From positions 156,092-220,091 of the forward strand of contig JAGTXO010000057.1 of the NCBI GenBank assembly GCA_019448385.1: DNA of 64,000 bases, given 5' to 3'. The notes beneath the pieces are model-generated. The model was given only the letters and a program-made list of their open reading frames with translations, did no database searches and had not been told where the DNA came from. The stretch comes from Diacronema lutheri (taxonomy: Eukaryota > Haptophyta > Pavlovophyceae > Pavlovales > Pavlovaceae). Positions 43,391 to 53,262 of this stretch are shown here, piece after piece. The translations under genes and the position numbers were made by a program. Each line of letters opens with the position of its first letter. Position 1 is the first letter of the stretch.

Positions 43391-44149
43391 ATGGAACCGG
43401 CCATTCGCGCGGCGGCCGCCGCAGGGTTCGTCGGCGTCGCCACGGCCGTGGTGCTGCGGCTGCTCCGCCCGCCCGAGCGTTGCGTGCTCTACTACCACCC
43501 GATCTCGCAGCCCGGGCGTGCGTGCCTCTCGCTGCTGCGCGCCGCGCGCGTTTCGCCGGCGCGCGTCGCGCTCAAGACGGTCTCGTTTGAGGCAGGCGAG
43601 CACAAGTCGGCCGCGTTCCTGGCGATCAACGCGCACGGTACGGTGCCCGCGCTGTCGGAGGGCACGTTTGGCATGGGCGAGTCCCACGCGATCATGCGCT
43701 TCCTCTGCGCGCGCCTGCGCCTGCCCGACCACTGGTACCCGCGAGAGCCGCGCGCGCGCGCGCGCGTCGATGAGTACCTCGACTGGCACCACCGGCACAC
43801 GCGCGACGGCGTGCCCTTTTTCTTCCACAAGTTCATGGCGCGCCGCTTTGGAATGGCGCCCGACACGCTCCGCCTCGCCGAGGGCCGCGCCAAGTACGAG
43901 GCGGCCGCGCGGCAGATCGAGGCGTGCTTCCTCTCGCGCGGCGCGTGGCTCGGGGGGGAGCAGATCTCCATCGCCGACCTTGCGTGCTACGCAGAGCTCG
44001 GGCCAATGCAGTGGGACGATGAGCTCGGCCCGGTGCTCGACTCGCTGCCCAACCTCTCGCGGTGGCTGCGCGCCATCGCTGCGCAGCCATGGCACGCCGA
44101 GGTGATGGCCGAGGTTGCGCAGCTTGTGCAGCGCGGCGGCGCGCATTGA
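43391..44149 (+). CDS. Glutathione S-transferase (theta-like) with N-terminal hydrophobic segment
   Basis: 252 residues from the ATG at 43391. A short hydrophobic leader (AAAAAGFVGVATAVVLRLL) precedes the thioredoxin-fold GST domain (LYYHPISQPGRACLSLLRAA, with a Ser after the first strand). The glutathione-binding HGTVPALSEG and GESHAIMRFL follow, then the all-helical C-terminal domain with WLGGEQISIADLACYAEL (the N-capping box of GSTs). The arrangement fits theta-like GSTs, which conjugate glutathione to electrophiles. The leader could be a signal-anchor placing the enzyme at a membrane. It starts 39 bp from the divergent oxidase relic. Confidence 0.85.
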   Translation: MEPAIRAAAAAGFVGVATAVVLRLLRPPERCVLYYHPISQPGRACLSLLRAARVSPARVALKTVSFEAGEHKSAAFLAINAHGTVPALSEGTFGMGESHAIMRFLCARLRLPDHWYPREPRARARVDEYLDWHHRHTRDGVPFFFHKFMARRFGMAPDTLRLAEGRAKYEAAARQIEACFLSRGAWLGGEQISIADLACYAELGPMQWDDELGPVLDSLPNLSRWLRAIAAQPWHAEVMAEVAQLVQRGGAH

Positions 44150-44332
44150 CGGCGCGTCCCGCGCCGCGCGGGCGCGCCGCGCGGGCACGTCGCGTGCGCC
44201 GTGGGCGCCAGCGCTGGCGCGCTGCGCTCGCCGCTCGGCCGGCGTGCGTGCGTCGGCCGTGCGCGCGCGGCATGCGACCGCCTTGCCGGGCCCGCCAGCT
44301 CCCCCCCCCCCCCCACCCCACCCCTTCTGGCG

Positions 44333-44962
44333 CTAACGGATGCGGTCCACGCGCACGTCAAAGAGCACCGTCGCGTCACGGTTTGGGTTCTTGATGATCG
44401 AGTCGAGCGCGCGCTGGTCGAGCACGCTGCGCGGCACCGGCAGAAAGGGGTCGGTGCCCGTCCGCGGGGCCGCGTAGCCCCTCGCTGGCGGCACGATGAT
44501 GCGGCGCACATCGCCCTTGCGCATGCCGATCATTCCCTCCTCAAGCCCCGGCACCGCGCGCCCGTCGCCGATCGTCCAGCTGAGCGGCTCGGGGGTTCCG
44601 TCGGCCAGCTTGGTCGAGAAGAAGGGCTTGCCGTTGAGGTTGAGCGCGAGCGCCGTCATCTCGACGACCACGGAACGGCCTGCCTCCACCGTGTCGCCCA
44701 GCCCCGGGCCCGCGCGCATCAGCTTGACCTTCACGCCGCTCGGCAGCTCGGCGAACGGCACGTCGCCGTCGCGCAGCACGGGCGCCTCGGTCGCGATCCG
44801 ATCGAAGGCGGGCTCGCGCGCGGGAGCGGCGAAGGGCGAGGCGAGGCCGAGGCCGACAGCGCTCGTAAGCAGGGCACGCCGCCCCGCGCCAGCCGCCGGC
44901 CGCGATTGTGGCGCGCGCTGCAGCGCACTCGCTCCGCCGAGCGTGAGCGTGATCGCGATCAT
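44333..44962 (-). CDS. FKBP-type peptidyl-prolyl isomerase, probably thylakoid-lumenal
   Basis: 209 residues from the ATG at 44962; a weaker in-frame start lies further upstream. The N-terminus MIAITLTLGGASALQ resembles a signal peptide cut after SALQ, followed by a basic transit-like stretch. GRRALLTSAVGLGLASPFAA is a twin-Arg lumenal signal, so a three-part route to the lumen of a complex plastid is likely. The FKBP fold (about 90-209) shows VVVEMTALALNLNGKPFFST, WTIGDGRAVPGLEEGMIGM and GDVRRIIVPPARGYA. Several aromatic pocket residues of canonical FKBP12 are replaced, as is usual for lumenal FKBPs, so catalysis may be weak. Confidence 0.82.
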   Translation of the reverse strand: MIAITLTLGGASALQRAPQSRPAAGAGRRALLTSAVGLGLASPFAAPAREPAFDRIATEAPVLRDGDVPFAELPSGVKVKLMRAGPGLGDTVEAGRSVVVEMTALALNLNGKPFFSTKLADGTPEPLSWTIGDGRAVPGLEEGMIGMRKGDVRRIIVPPARGYAAPRTGTDPFLPVPRSVLDQRALDSIIKNPNRDATVLFDVRVDRIR

Positions 44963-45169
44963 GCGCAAAGATGAGGAGCGGCACCAGACGAACATCGCAC
45001 GACATTCAAAGCCCGCCATCGCTTGTCGACCTTTGAAAGTGGGCGCCTCAAATGAATCCGCGAGGTTGAGCGGATTAACGAACGGCTGATCGACCCGCGA
45101 AAAGGCAAATCCGCTGGACCCTTCCTCCGCTCTCAACAGCAGCGGCACCCTCTCGGCACGGGCATCGGC

Positions 45170-45574
45170 ATGAAGCGTGCGCTCGCTCTCCTCGTCGTCG
45201 CGGCGCTCGGCGCGGCCGACGCACTGGCGCACACCTCGGCACCGTTTTCGCGCTCCGCAATGGCGGCGCGCTCGACACTCTGCGCGCGCGCGCCCGCGCC
45301 CGGCACGTGCGCAAGGAGACCATCGGCCCGCGTGCACGCGATCATGGCGGACGAGAGCGGGAACGGCCTGCTCGAGGGGCTCAAGCGGCGCGGCGCGCAG
45401 CTCGCGCGCGACCTCGCAGACGCGGCTGAGCGTGCTGGCGAGGCGCTCGACGAGGGCCTCGACGCCGTCCTCGGTCCGCAGCCGTCGTCGATCCCGCGGC
45501 TCATCCCGATCCCGATCCCGGTCGAGCCGGATTATCGCGGGCGGGGTGCGTACGGGGACTACGGGCCGTACTAG
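45170..45574 (+). CDS. Small secreted or plastid-targeted hypothetical protein
   Basis: 134 residues. MKRALALLVVAALGAADALA is a clear signal peptide. The next 40 residues are Arg/Ser/Ala-rich without acidic residues (SRSAMAARSTLCARAPA), as in a transit peptide. The mature part has one amphipathic helix (ESGNGLLEGLKRRGAQLARD continuing to LADAAERAGEALDEGLD) and a Pro/Tyr-rich tail ending DYGPY. No family recognised. It is divergent from the lumenal FKBP, with 207 bp between starts. Confidence 0.6.
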   Translation: MKRALALLVVAALGAADALAHTSAPFSRSAMAARSTLCARAPAPGTCARRPSARVHAIMADESGNGLLEGLKRRGAQLARDLADAAERAGEALDEGLDAVLGPQPSSIPRLIPIPIPVEPDYRGRGAYGDYGPY

Positions 45575-45734
45575 CCGCCGCGACCTTTCGCCCTTCCGCC
45601 CGCCCGGGCGCTCGCGCCCGGCGCCGGCCTGCACAGCACGCGCATATTTCTCTCAGGGGTGAGGGGTTCTGCCTTTCCTCTCCTGAGAGTACTCTCCTGA
45701 CGCACGTCAGTTGCGTCCATCGCACGCCACGAGC

Positions 45735-48700
45735 CTACGACACGTGGCCTTCCGTGAGCTGGGCGAGGCGGGCAAGCGTGTCCTCATCAAAAAACTTGTG
45801 GACCGAAACGTCGGCGGAAAGGCCCTTGCGCCTGCGCGTTTTCACCATGAACTCGCGCGCGAGGTGGGCGACGGGCTGTGGCTCGAGCGGGCGGAGCTCA
45901 ATTGAGCGGTCGAGCGGATCGCCTGCACGGCGCGCGCGGCGGCACGCGCGCGGCGGCGCGCGCGCCATTGCGCGCGCCGTTATGGCTGCATGGCCCGGCG
46001 CGCATTCGTGCGCGCCGGCGCCGCGCGCGCGCGCGGCGTACCAGGTACGGTATCCCAGTGGTCGAAGACAGAGAGCGCCATCGCCTGCCCCTGCGTGTGC
46101 ACGCGCAGGTCCGTCTCGAAGCCAAACGAGTCGATGGCGGGCACAAACGCGCGCAGCACCGAGAGCGGAGTGCCTGCGCGCGGCGCGTCACTCACGACGT
46201 GGCCCCTTCGGCGCGCGAGGACGGTGTACACGGCGGGCACACAGTCGGCGGGCGCGGTGATCTCGAGCGCGAGGATGGGCTCGAGCAGCCGCGGCGACGC
46301 CGTGAGGAAGGCGGAGTAGGCAACGCGCCGCGCGGTCGGGATGAGCTGACCGCCGCCGCGGTGGATGGGCTGCTCGCAAATGTCAGCGCCGACGAGCTTG
46401 AGCTTGACGTTGCGCATCGGCTCGTCGCACAGCGGGCCCTCGCGCGCGCCCCAGCGGAAGCCCTGCACAATGTGCTCGCGCACCGCACCGAGCAGCGCCT
46501 GCACAGCGGAGCGCGGCGCGGCGCGGTGTACGCGGCGCGGTCGGGCCCGGCGCGGCGTGGCGTGGCGCGGAGCGCGCGGGCGGTGCGGCACGGTGCGGCG
46601 CGCGCGCGCCGCGTCTCGCCTTGTCCACCTCGGAGGGCAGGCAGTCGTCGAGCAGCGCGTTTGTGCCCGTGTGCGCATCTGCGCCAAGGGCCCAAAGCGA
46701 GCGCGCGGCGAGAGCATCCCAGCCGTGCGTACCCTTGAGGTAGGCGGCGAGCTCGGCCTTGGGGCCGTGCACGGGTACCCGCCCAGCCTCTGCGTGCGCT
46801 GCGAGGAGCGGCTCGAGCGGCTCGGCGACCATGGCGAGCCCGTTCTTGCCGTTTGGCGTGCGCGCGGTGCAGCGGAGGGCCGACGAATCCGCAACACTCT
46901 CGCACAGCGCAACGGACGGGTCGGCCACCTTGAGCTCAATGCGCGCGTAGAGCTTGCGCAAGTCATGCATCGCGCAATCGAGGTGCAGCTCTGCGCAGCC
47001 GAGCAGCACGTGCTCGCCCGACTCCTCGACGTGCGCCTGCAACGACGGGTAGGCCTGCGCGGCCGTGGCGCGGCGGAGGCGGAGGCGGCGCGGCGCGGCG
47101 TGGCGCGGCGCGCTGAGCGGCGGGCGGCGCGCGCACGCGCTGCGCGCACACGGCGCGCGCCCGCACGCGCGCGCGCCTTGCACAGCTTGCGCACGCCGTC
47201 GACCATCTTGGGCAGCTCCGACGGGCGGAGCGGCTCGATGGCCACCTTGAGCACCGCCCTCGCCGCGAAATGGAGCGGCCGGCAGATGGACACGCCGGGC
47301 GCGCCCGCGCCGCTGTCGACGATCGTCGCCGTCTTGAGGATCGACGCATCGAGCCCCGCCGCGAGGCACCAGCAGCCGGCAGGCGCGTGGCTGAGCGGCA
47401 GGCGGTAGCGGCCCTGCAGCAGGCACACGCTGCCCACAAGGCGCTCCGCCGAGTCCTCCTCGTCGTCCGCGCTGTACGCCTCGCCGAGCACGCGCACGGC
47501 CATGCCCGCGCGCAGCGTGCCCGAGAGGACGCGCACGAGGCAGTCAAAGCGCTCGCAGCTCTGCTCGTGCACGAGCTTGGCCACGCACGCGACGAGCGGC
47601 GCCGACGCGTCGCACGCCGCCATGCCGCGCGCGGCGGGCGTGTCGAGGTCGCCCGTGTAAATGGACGCCATCTTGGCGCGCGCACCGTCGGCGGGCGATG
47701 GCAAGTGGCGCGCGCACGCGTCGGCGAAGGCGGAGGGCGGGCCGACGTACGAGGCGAGGACGGCGCGCAGCAGCGGCTTCGGGTCGTACGAGAGCGCGCA
47801 CTCGGGCACGAGCTCGGAGATGCCGGCAAGCTCGAGGCCGTGGCGCAGCGCCGCCGGGTCCTTGGCCGAGAGCGAGAGCGAGATCAGCTTGTACAGCGGG
47901 TTGAGCACGAGGCTCACAAAGGCGCGCGGCGCGCCCGGCGCGGGCGGCTTGGTCACAAACGCACCATCGTCGCGCAGCCACGAGTCGCCCCACAGCCGGC
48001 GCGCCATCGCGCCCTCGTCCATGGGCAAACCGTGCTGCGCCGCGTAGAGCGCCGCAAAGGACGGCAGCGAGAAGCAGACGCCGTACACGGCGCACGCGAA
48101 GAGCACCGAGCCGTCGCGCGGGTCGAGCTGCTGCGGCTGCACCCCGCGCTGCTCGGCGCCGCCGGCGCCGCGCGGCGCACCGACGGCCGCGTCGGCGAGC
48201 AGCGCGTTGACGGCGGCGAGCGTGTGCACCAGCTTGTGGTACGCGTCCGCCGGCGGAAGCCGCAGCTCGGTGACGAGCCGGTCAATCTTGGTGAGGACAA
48301 GCACGACACGCAGCCCCTCGCACACCGCCTGCCGCACCAGCCGCTCGGCGGGCATGAGCAGGCCCTCGACGCAGTCGACGCAAAGCACGACGCCGTCGGC
48401 GAGGCGTAGCGCGGCCGCGCCCTCGTCGCAGAAGCAGACGTGCCCGGGCGCGTCGATCAGGTTGAGCGCGTACGACTTTGCACGGCTCGTCTGCAGCACG
48501 AGGGAGATGGGGCTCGCCTTGATCGACAGGCCGCGCTGCTGCTCGTCCTGACGCGCGTCGAGGTAGCGCCGCTCGAGCCACACACGGCCCGGGTCGTGCG
48601 CGCGCAGCGACGCCGCCGAGCGCCGCTTGGGCTCGCCGCCGCCGCCAACGCCGCCGTCGCCGCCGCCGTCGGCGGCGGCGGCCGCGCGCGGCGCGCTGCC

Positions 48701-49243
48701 CTTGGCGAGGCCGCGCGCGCGCATGTCGGGGTGGGTGTGCTCGATGAGCAGGTCGAGGAGCGACGTCTTGCCGTGGCCGAGCGAGCCAATCACCGCCACG
48801 TTGCGCACAAGCGCTGGGGTCTCGAGCAGGCCGGCGAGGAAGGCGGGCGAGTAGCTCGTCGCGCCCGGCGGCTCGGTGAGGTCAAAGTCGTGCACGACGG
48901 CGGGCGCGATGATGGGCTGGGTGATCGGCTGCGTGTCCTCCTCCTGCACCGTCGCCTCCACGTCGTCTCCATACACCTCCGCCAGCGTCGGGTAGTAGCG
49001 CTTGTCCTCGTGCAGCACGACGCGGCCGTCGTCGCCGCCGTCGTCCGTCTCCATCCGCTCGCCGCCGCCGCCACCGTCGCCGCCGCCGCCACCGTCGCGG
49101 CCATCGCCGGCGCGCTCGACGCGCTCGTCGTCGTACTCGTCCACCTCGTCCTCCTCCCCCTCGTCCGCGCCCGCCGCCTCCTCACCCTCATCCCGCAGCT
49201 CGGGCCCGATGTAGTTGCCGAACTCGTCGTACAGCTCCTCCAT
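45735..49243 (-). CDS. EFTUD2: EFTUD2/Snu114, U5 snRNP GTPase
   Basis: Four exons: complement of 47177-49243, 46620-47054, 46042-46498 and 45735-45922; 3,147 nt, 1,048 residues. This is the EF-2-like GTPase that controls spliceosome activation and disassembly. It starts [16 protein letters not shown], as in the family, followed by an acidic Gly-rich region. G1 is GSLGHGKTS (about residue 153), G3 DAPGH, G4 TKID. Later domains carry [57 protein letters not shown], and the C-terminal [14 protein letters not shown]. The first two introns match the conserved protein only if they start with GC (AAG|GCGCGC and AAG|GCGAGA) and end in AG; the third is GT-AG. Confidence 0.93.
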
Positions 49244-49355
49244 CGCGAGGCGCCCGTGCCGCGCGCGCCAGCCGTCACGCGTCACGCGTCACTCGTGCCC
49301 GCGGGAGTGCTCTCTCAACTTTGTGATCAGCGCAGCGCCGCGTTCGGGGACGAGG

Positions 49356-50951
49356 ATGGGGAGCTGCGCGTCGCGCGAGCCGGCCCTTCTGCCGTCGGCG
49401 GCGGCGGGCGCGTCGGATCGATCGGACGCGAGCGCGGCGGACGAGCGCATCGACACGGTCGTCACTGTCTTTGATGACGCCGTCTACTACTGGCGCGTGC
49501 TTCCATCCGCCGTGCTCTTCGCCGAGTGGGGATCGTATTGGCGGATCGTCGCCGGCGTCGGCGAGGCGTCGGCGACGCGCGCGGGCGTGTCGGAGCACGA
49601 GGCGGAGCGGTTGTTCAGCATGTCCCTCGCCTCGCGCGAGAAGCACGTCGATATGTACGTGAGCGTGACGCACACCGTCGGCCGCTGGCGCGCGCACATG
49701 GCGCTGCTCTACGTGCGGCACCACGCGGCCGCGGCGCAGCTCTCGCTGCTCTGCGCGGGGATCTGCGCGAGCTGGGCGCTGCTGCTGCGCGTCGTGTTCG
49801 ACCAGCGCCTGCCCGCGCTCACCGCCGTGCTCCTCCTCGTCGCGCTCCCCGCGCTGTGCTACTGCGCGCGGCTGCTGCTCGGCCCGCGGCTGTCGCTCGG
49901 CTTCCACGCCTTCCACCACTCGGCGTGCGTGCACGCGGCGCGCGGCGGCCGGCTGCGCGAGGCGGGCGTGCGCTCTCTCGGCTCGGCGATCAAGCACGCG
50001 CGCGAGCACGTTGCGATCTGGTCGCCCGGCCTCTTCGGGCGGCTGTGGCCTGTCGTGGAGCTCGCGCTCCACGCGCGCGCCGCCGCAGCGCTGAGCGCAA
50101 AGGCGGCGCGCGCGCGCGCGGAGGGCGCGAGTGGAGCGGCGGCGCGGCAGTTCGCGCCCCGCCGGCTGACGGTCGTGCCGCGCTGGCTGGGCCGCACCCT
50201 CCTCTTCACGCTCCTCGCCCATGCGCTGTGCATCGGGCTCGCCGTGCGGCTTGCGCCCGCACTCGGCGCGAGTCTCAGCCACGCGCGCGTGCATGCGCTC
50301 GCCGCGCGCATGCCGACGGCGCGCGAGATGGAGTGGAGCGCGTGCGTGTGGGTGGGCGTGTCGGGCCTCCCGCTCTTTGGATTGTGCGCGCTGCTCCGCT
50401 ACCGCGCGCGCCAGCGCACTGAGGCGGAGGCGCAGCTCGCGCGCTTTGAGCTCGCCAAGAGCGCGCTCTCGGACGAGGCGGACCGGCCGCTGCTTACGGT
50501 GCTCGTGCTCGCGCACTGGCGGACGGTCGCCGACTTTGAGGCCTTTGTGCGCGTCGAGCTGCTCCACACCGTCCGCGCGGCGCTCGGCCCCGCGTGGGCG
50601 CTGCCGCTCTCATGGTGTCTCTTCTGCTCGATGCCCGCGTGCTACTACGGACTCGTCGACGCGACGACGCAGCCGTACGCGCTCGCCGTCCGGCAGACGC
50701 GCGCCGACGTGCCGTGCTACGCGCTCGTCACGGTCGCCTTCCACGCCACCGTCGGCGTGGTCTGCCTGCCGCTCGCGCTGCACGCTGCCGCGGCGAGCGC
50801 GTGGCACCTGCGCGCGCTGCCGTTCGCGCTCGGGCTGGCGGTCGATTGGGCCGTGCTGCTCGGCAGCGCGTACGCGCTCGTCTTGCTCAGCACGCGCTGG
50901 CCGCACGCGCTCTTCGCGCAGTGCGCGGGCGACAACGACCGCTTCTTCTGA
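49356..50951 (+). CDS. Multipass membrane protein with N-myristoylation motif, family unknown
   Basis: 531 residues from the ATG at 49356. The N-terminus MGSCASREP fits N-myristoylation (Gly2, Ser/Ala context) with a palmitoylatable Cys4. At least six hydrophobic segments follow, e.g. LSLLCAGICASWALLLRVVF, LTAVLLLVALPALCYCARLL, LLFTLLAHALCIGLAVRL, CVWVGVSGLPLFGLCALL, PLSWCLFCSMPACYYGLV, YALVTVAFHATVGVVCLPLA and LGLAVDWAVLLGSAYALVLL. A cytosolic Arg/Ala-rich loop (KAARARAEGASGAAARQ) separates the halves. I do not recognise a transporter or channel signature. It starts 112 bp from the divergent EFTUD2 gene. Confidence 0.72.
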   Translation: MGSCASREPALLPSAAAGASDRSDASAADERIDTVVTVFDDAVYYWRVLPSAVLFAEWGSYWRIVAGVGEASATRAGVSEHEAERLFSMSLASREKHVDMYVSVTHTVGRWRAHMALLYVRHHAAAAQLSLLCAGICASWALLLRVVFDQRLPALTAVLLLVALPALCYCARLLLGPRLSLGFHAFHHSACVHAARGGRLREAGVRSLGSAIKHAREHVAIWSPGLFGRLWPVVELALHARAAAALSAKAARARAEGASGAAARQFAPRRLTVVPRWLGRTLLFTLLAHALCIGLAVRLAPALGASLSHARVHALAARMPTAREMEWSACVWVGVSGLPLFGLCALLRYRARQRTEAEAQLARFELAKSALSDEADRPLLTVLVLAHWRTVADFEAFVRVELLHTVRAALGPAWALPLSWCLFCSMPACYYGLVDATTQPYALAVRQTRADVPCYALVTVAFHATVGVVCLPLALHAAAASAWHLRALPFALGLAVDWAVLLGSAYALVLLSTRWPHALFAQCAGDNDRFF

Positions 50952-51064
50952 ACCGCCCGCTCGGGTCCGCGTGGGCGGGCTGGTCCGACACGTATTTTGT
51001 CGGGAGGTATCGGAGCCCAGAGGGAAACGTTCCGTCTCGAGACGCCCATCGTGATTCGTGAACG

Positions 51065-53236
51065 ATGTGCCGGTGGGCGCCGCTCGTCGTGCTGCTCGCC
51101 GCGCGCGTGGCGGGCGACGCGGAGGAGGCATTGCCCGAGGTGGAGCCGTCGGTGCTGCACGGCTGGCACAGCGCCATCCGCGACGAAGCGGGCCGTCAGT
51201 ACGACTTCGTCTCGCCGTACGCGCAGCTGGCGCGGGCCGGCGCGCACGGCGGCGCGGCGCCGGCGGCGCCGCGTTTCAAGGTGATCGCGCTCGAGCGCGG
51301 GGACGGCGCGGCCGAGGGTGAGGCGGAGCTTGTTGCGCGCGTTGTTGTCGACGGCACGGACGGCCAGACCGACGGCGCCGACGGCGTCAACGGCGCCGAG
51401 CTGCGCGAGATGCTCACAGCCGCGCTCGGCGCCGAGCAGGCCGACGCGCTCCTCGCGGCGGCGGGTATGCGCGCGCGCGCGCACCCGCCGCTGCCCGAGC
51501 TGCAACCCGACGTGCCGCTTTCGGCCGTGATCACTGCGATCGGCGCGAGCCTGGGCGCGCGCACCGCCGCCGCCCGGCCCGCCCGCCGCGCCGGCGATGA
51601 CACGGCGCGCGCGCGCCGCGGCGTGGCGGTCACGACGAGCGAGCTGACGGCGCGCATGGAGGCGGTGCAGGCGCAGGCGCACCCGCACGTGCGAGGTGCA
51701 GACGGCGGTGGCGCGCTCGCCGCTGCGGGCAGCCGCACCGCCGCCGCCGCCACCACCACCGCCGCTGCAGCGGCAGCCGGCGGCGAGGGCGGAGGCGGTG
51801 GCGGTGCGCGCGAGCCGCTCGTGCGTGCTGCGCTGCGCACGCCGACGCCAGCCGTGGCGCCCGCCATGGCGGGCGCGCAGCAGCCGGCACCGGCCGGCGG
51901 CGACGGTGACGACGGCGCATTTGCGCGGCGCCTCGAGCACGCGACGGCGGACGCGCTGCGCGCGCTCGAGCGCGAGCTGCGCGAGCAACGCGACGTGCTC
52001 GACGGCAAGGTGTGGCGTGCGCGCTGCGTGCACGCCTGGCGCGAGTGTGCCCGCTCATGCCGTGTCTGTACCCTTGCCCCGCTCATGCCGTGTCTGTACC
52101 CTTGCCCCGCTCATGCCGTGTCTGTACCCTTGCCCCGCTCATGCCGTGTCTGTACCCTTGCCCCGCTCGTGCCGTGTCTGTACCCTTGCCCCGCGCATGC
52201 CGTGTCTGTACCCTTGCCCCGCGCATGCCGTGTCTGTACCCTTGCCCCGCTCATGCCGTGTCTGTACCCTTGCCCCGCTCACGCCGTGTCTGTACCCTTC
52301 GCCCCGCTCATGCCGTGTCTGTACCCTTGCCCCGCTCATGCCGTGTCTGTACCCTTGCCCCGCTCATGCCGTGTCTGTACCCATGCCCCGCTCATGCCGT
52401 GTCTGTACCCTTGCCCCGCTCATGCCGTGTCTGTACCCTTGCCCCGCTCATGCCGTGTCTGTACCCTTGCCCCGCTCACGCCGTGTCTGTACCCTTCGCC
52501 CCGCTCATGCCGTGTCTGTACCCTTGCCCCGCTCATGCCGTGTCTGTACCCTTGCCCCGCTCATGCCGTGTCTGTACCCATGCCCCGCTCATGCCGTGTC
52601 TGTACCCTTGCCCCGCTCATGCCGTGTCTGTACCCTTGCCCCGCTCATGCCGTGTCTGTACCCTTGCCCCGCTCATGCCGTGTCTGTACCCTTGCCCCGC
52701 TCATGCCGTGTCTGTACCCTTGCCCCGCTCATGCCGTGTCTGTACCCATGCCCCGCTCATGCCGTGTCTGTACCCTTCGCCCCGCTCATGCCGTGCCTCC
52801 GCCTGTGCCCGTGCGCCCGCTGCGCCCGCTGCGCCCGCCGCCGCTGCAGCTGCGTGCGATCAAGGAGCGGCGCGCGCGCCTGCACGCGCATGCCGGCGCG
52901 CCCGGCGCGCGCCGGCCCTCGCGCGCCGGCGGTGGTGAGGAGGCCGAGGAGGGTGAGGAGGACGATGGGCGTGGCGGCGAGCTTGGCGCCGTGCTGCGTG
53001 CCTTCCTCGGCGCGGCGACGGGGCCGGGCGTGCCGCCTCACGACGACGCCGCCGCCGCTGACGCCGATCGGCCGAGCCGTGCCAAGGGCGGCGGGCTCTT
53101 CGCTGAGCTCGCCGCGTCGATCGCAGCTGACCTCGTGCGCGACGGTGCAGCGGCGCGGCGCGCTGCGGCTAAGCGAGGCCGTGCGCCGCCCCGCAGCGGC
53201 GAGCGCGAGGCCGAGCCAGAGGACGAGGGCGGGTAG
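51065..53236 (+). CDS. Secreted/lumenal hypothetical protein interrupted by a minisatellite intron
   Basis: Two exons, 51065-52009 and 52850-53236; 443 residues. The intron of 840 bp is GT-AG, phase 0, joining VLDGK to LRAIKERRARL. MCRWAPLVVLLAARVAG is a signal peptide. The N-terminal part contains LHGWHSAIRDEAGRQYDFVS and LREMLTAALGAEQADALLAA, a Thr/Ala/Gly-rich linker, then a predicted helix spanning the splice site (ATADALRALERELREQRDVL). The C-terminal part is acidic/Arg-rich, ending EPEDEGG. No family is recognised. Reading through the intron is possible in all frames because the 28-bp repeat lacks stops, but it would insert repetitive Pro/Cys/Leu sequence unlike the rest. Confidence 0.65.
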   Translation: MCRWAPLVVLLAARVAGDAEEALPEVEPSVLHGWHSAIRDEAGRQYDFVSPYAQLARAGAHGGAAPAAPRFKVIALERGDGAAEGEAELVARVVVDGTDGQTDGADGVNGAELREMLTAALGAEQADALLAAAGMRARAHPPLPELQPDVPLSAVITAIGASLGARTAAARPARRAGDDTARARRGVAVTTSELTARMEAVQAQAHPHVRGADGGGALAAAGSRTAAAATTTAAAAAAGGEGGGGGGAREPLVRAALRTPTPAVAPAMAGAQQPAPAGGDGDDGAFARRLEHATADALRALERELREQRDVLDGKVWRARCVHAWRECARSCRVCTLAPLMPCLYPCPAHAVSVPLPRSCRVCTLAPLVPCLYPCPAHAVSVPLPRACRVCTLAPLMPCLYPCPAHAVSVPFAPLMPCLYPCPAHAVSVPLPRSCRVCTHAPLMPCLYPCPAHAVSVPLPRSCRVCTLAPLTPCLYPSPRSCRVCTLAPLMPCLYPCPAHAVSVPMPRSCRVCTLAPLMPCLYPCPAHAVSVPLPRSCRVCTLAPLMPCLYPCPAHAVSVPMPRSCRVCTLRPAHAVPPPVPVRPLRPLRPPPLQLRAIKERRARLHAHAGAPGARRPSRAGGGEEAEEGEEDDGRGGELGAVLRAFLGAATGPGVPPHDDAAAADADRPSRAKGGGLFAELAASIAADLVRDGAAARRAAAKRGRAPPRSGEREAEPEDEGG
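52050..52793. repeat. 28-bp minisatellite, about 26-27 copies, within an intron
   Basis: The unit gctcatgccgtgtctgtacc plus cttgcccc (28 bp) is repeated almost perfectly across about 745 bp. Variants include 29-bp units with an extra c (cccttcgccccgctcatg) and point changes (tcgtgcc, gcgcatgcc, tcacgcc, cccatgcc). There are no spacers, so it is not a CRISPR array. It occupies nearly the whole 840-bp intron 52010-52849. Confidence 0.97.
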
Positions 53237-53262
53237 GACGGGAAGAGAGCGCAGAGCGCCAT

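Noticed and set aside
44295-44325. Poly-C tract as a regulatory element
   Set aside because: It lies in the short tail-to-tail spacer between the GST and FKBP genes; a simple homopolymer expansion is sufficient explanation.
52050-52793. CRISPR-like array (28-bp repeats)
   Set aside because: Units are strictly head to tail with no spacers, and the genome is eukaryotic; it is a minisatellite.
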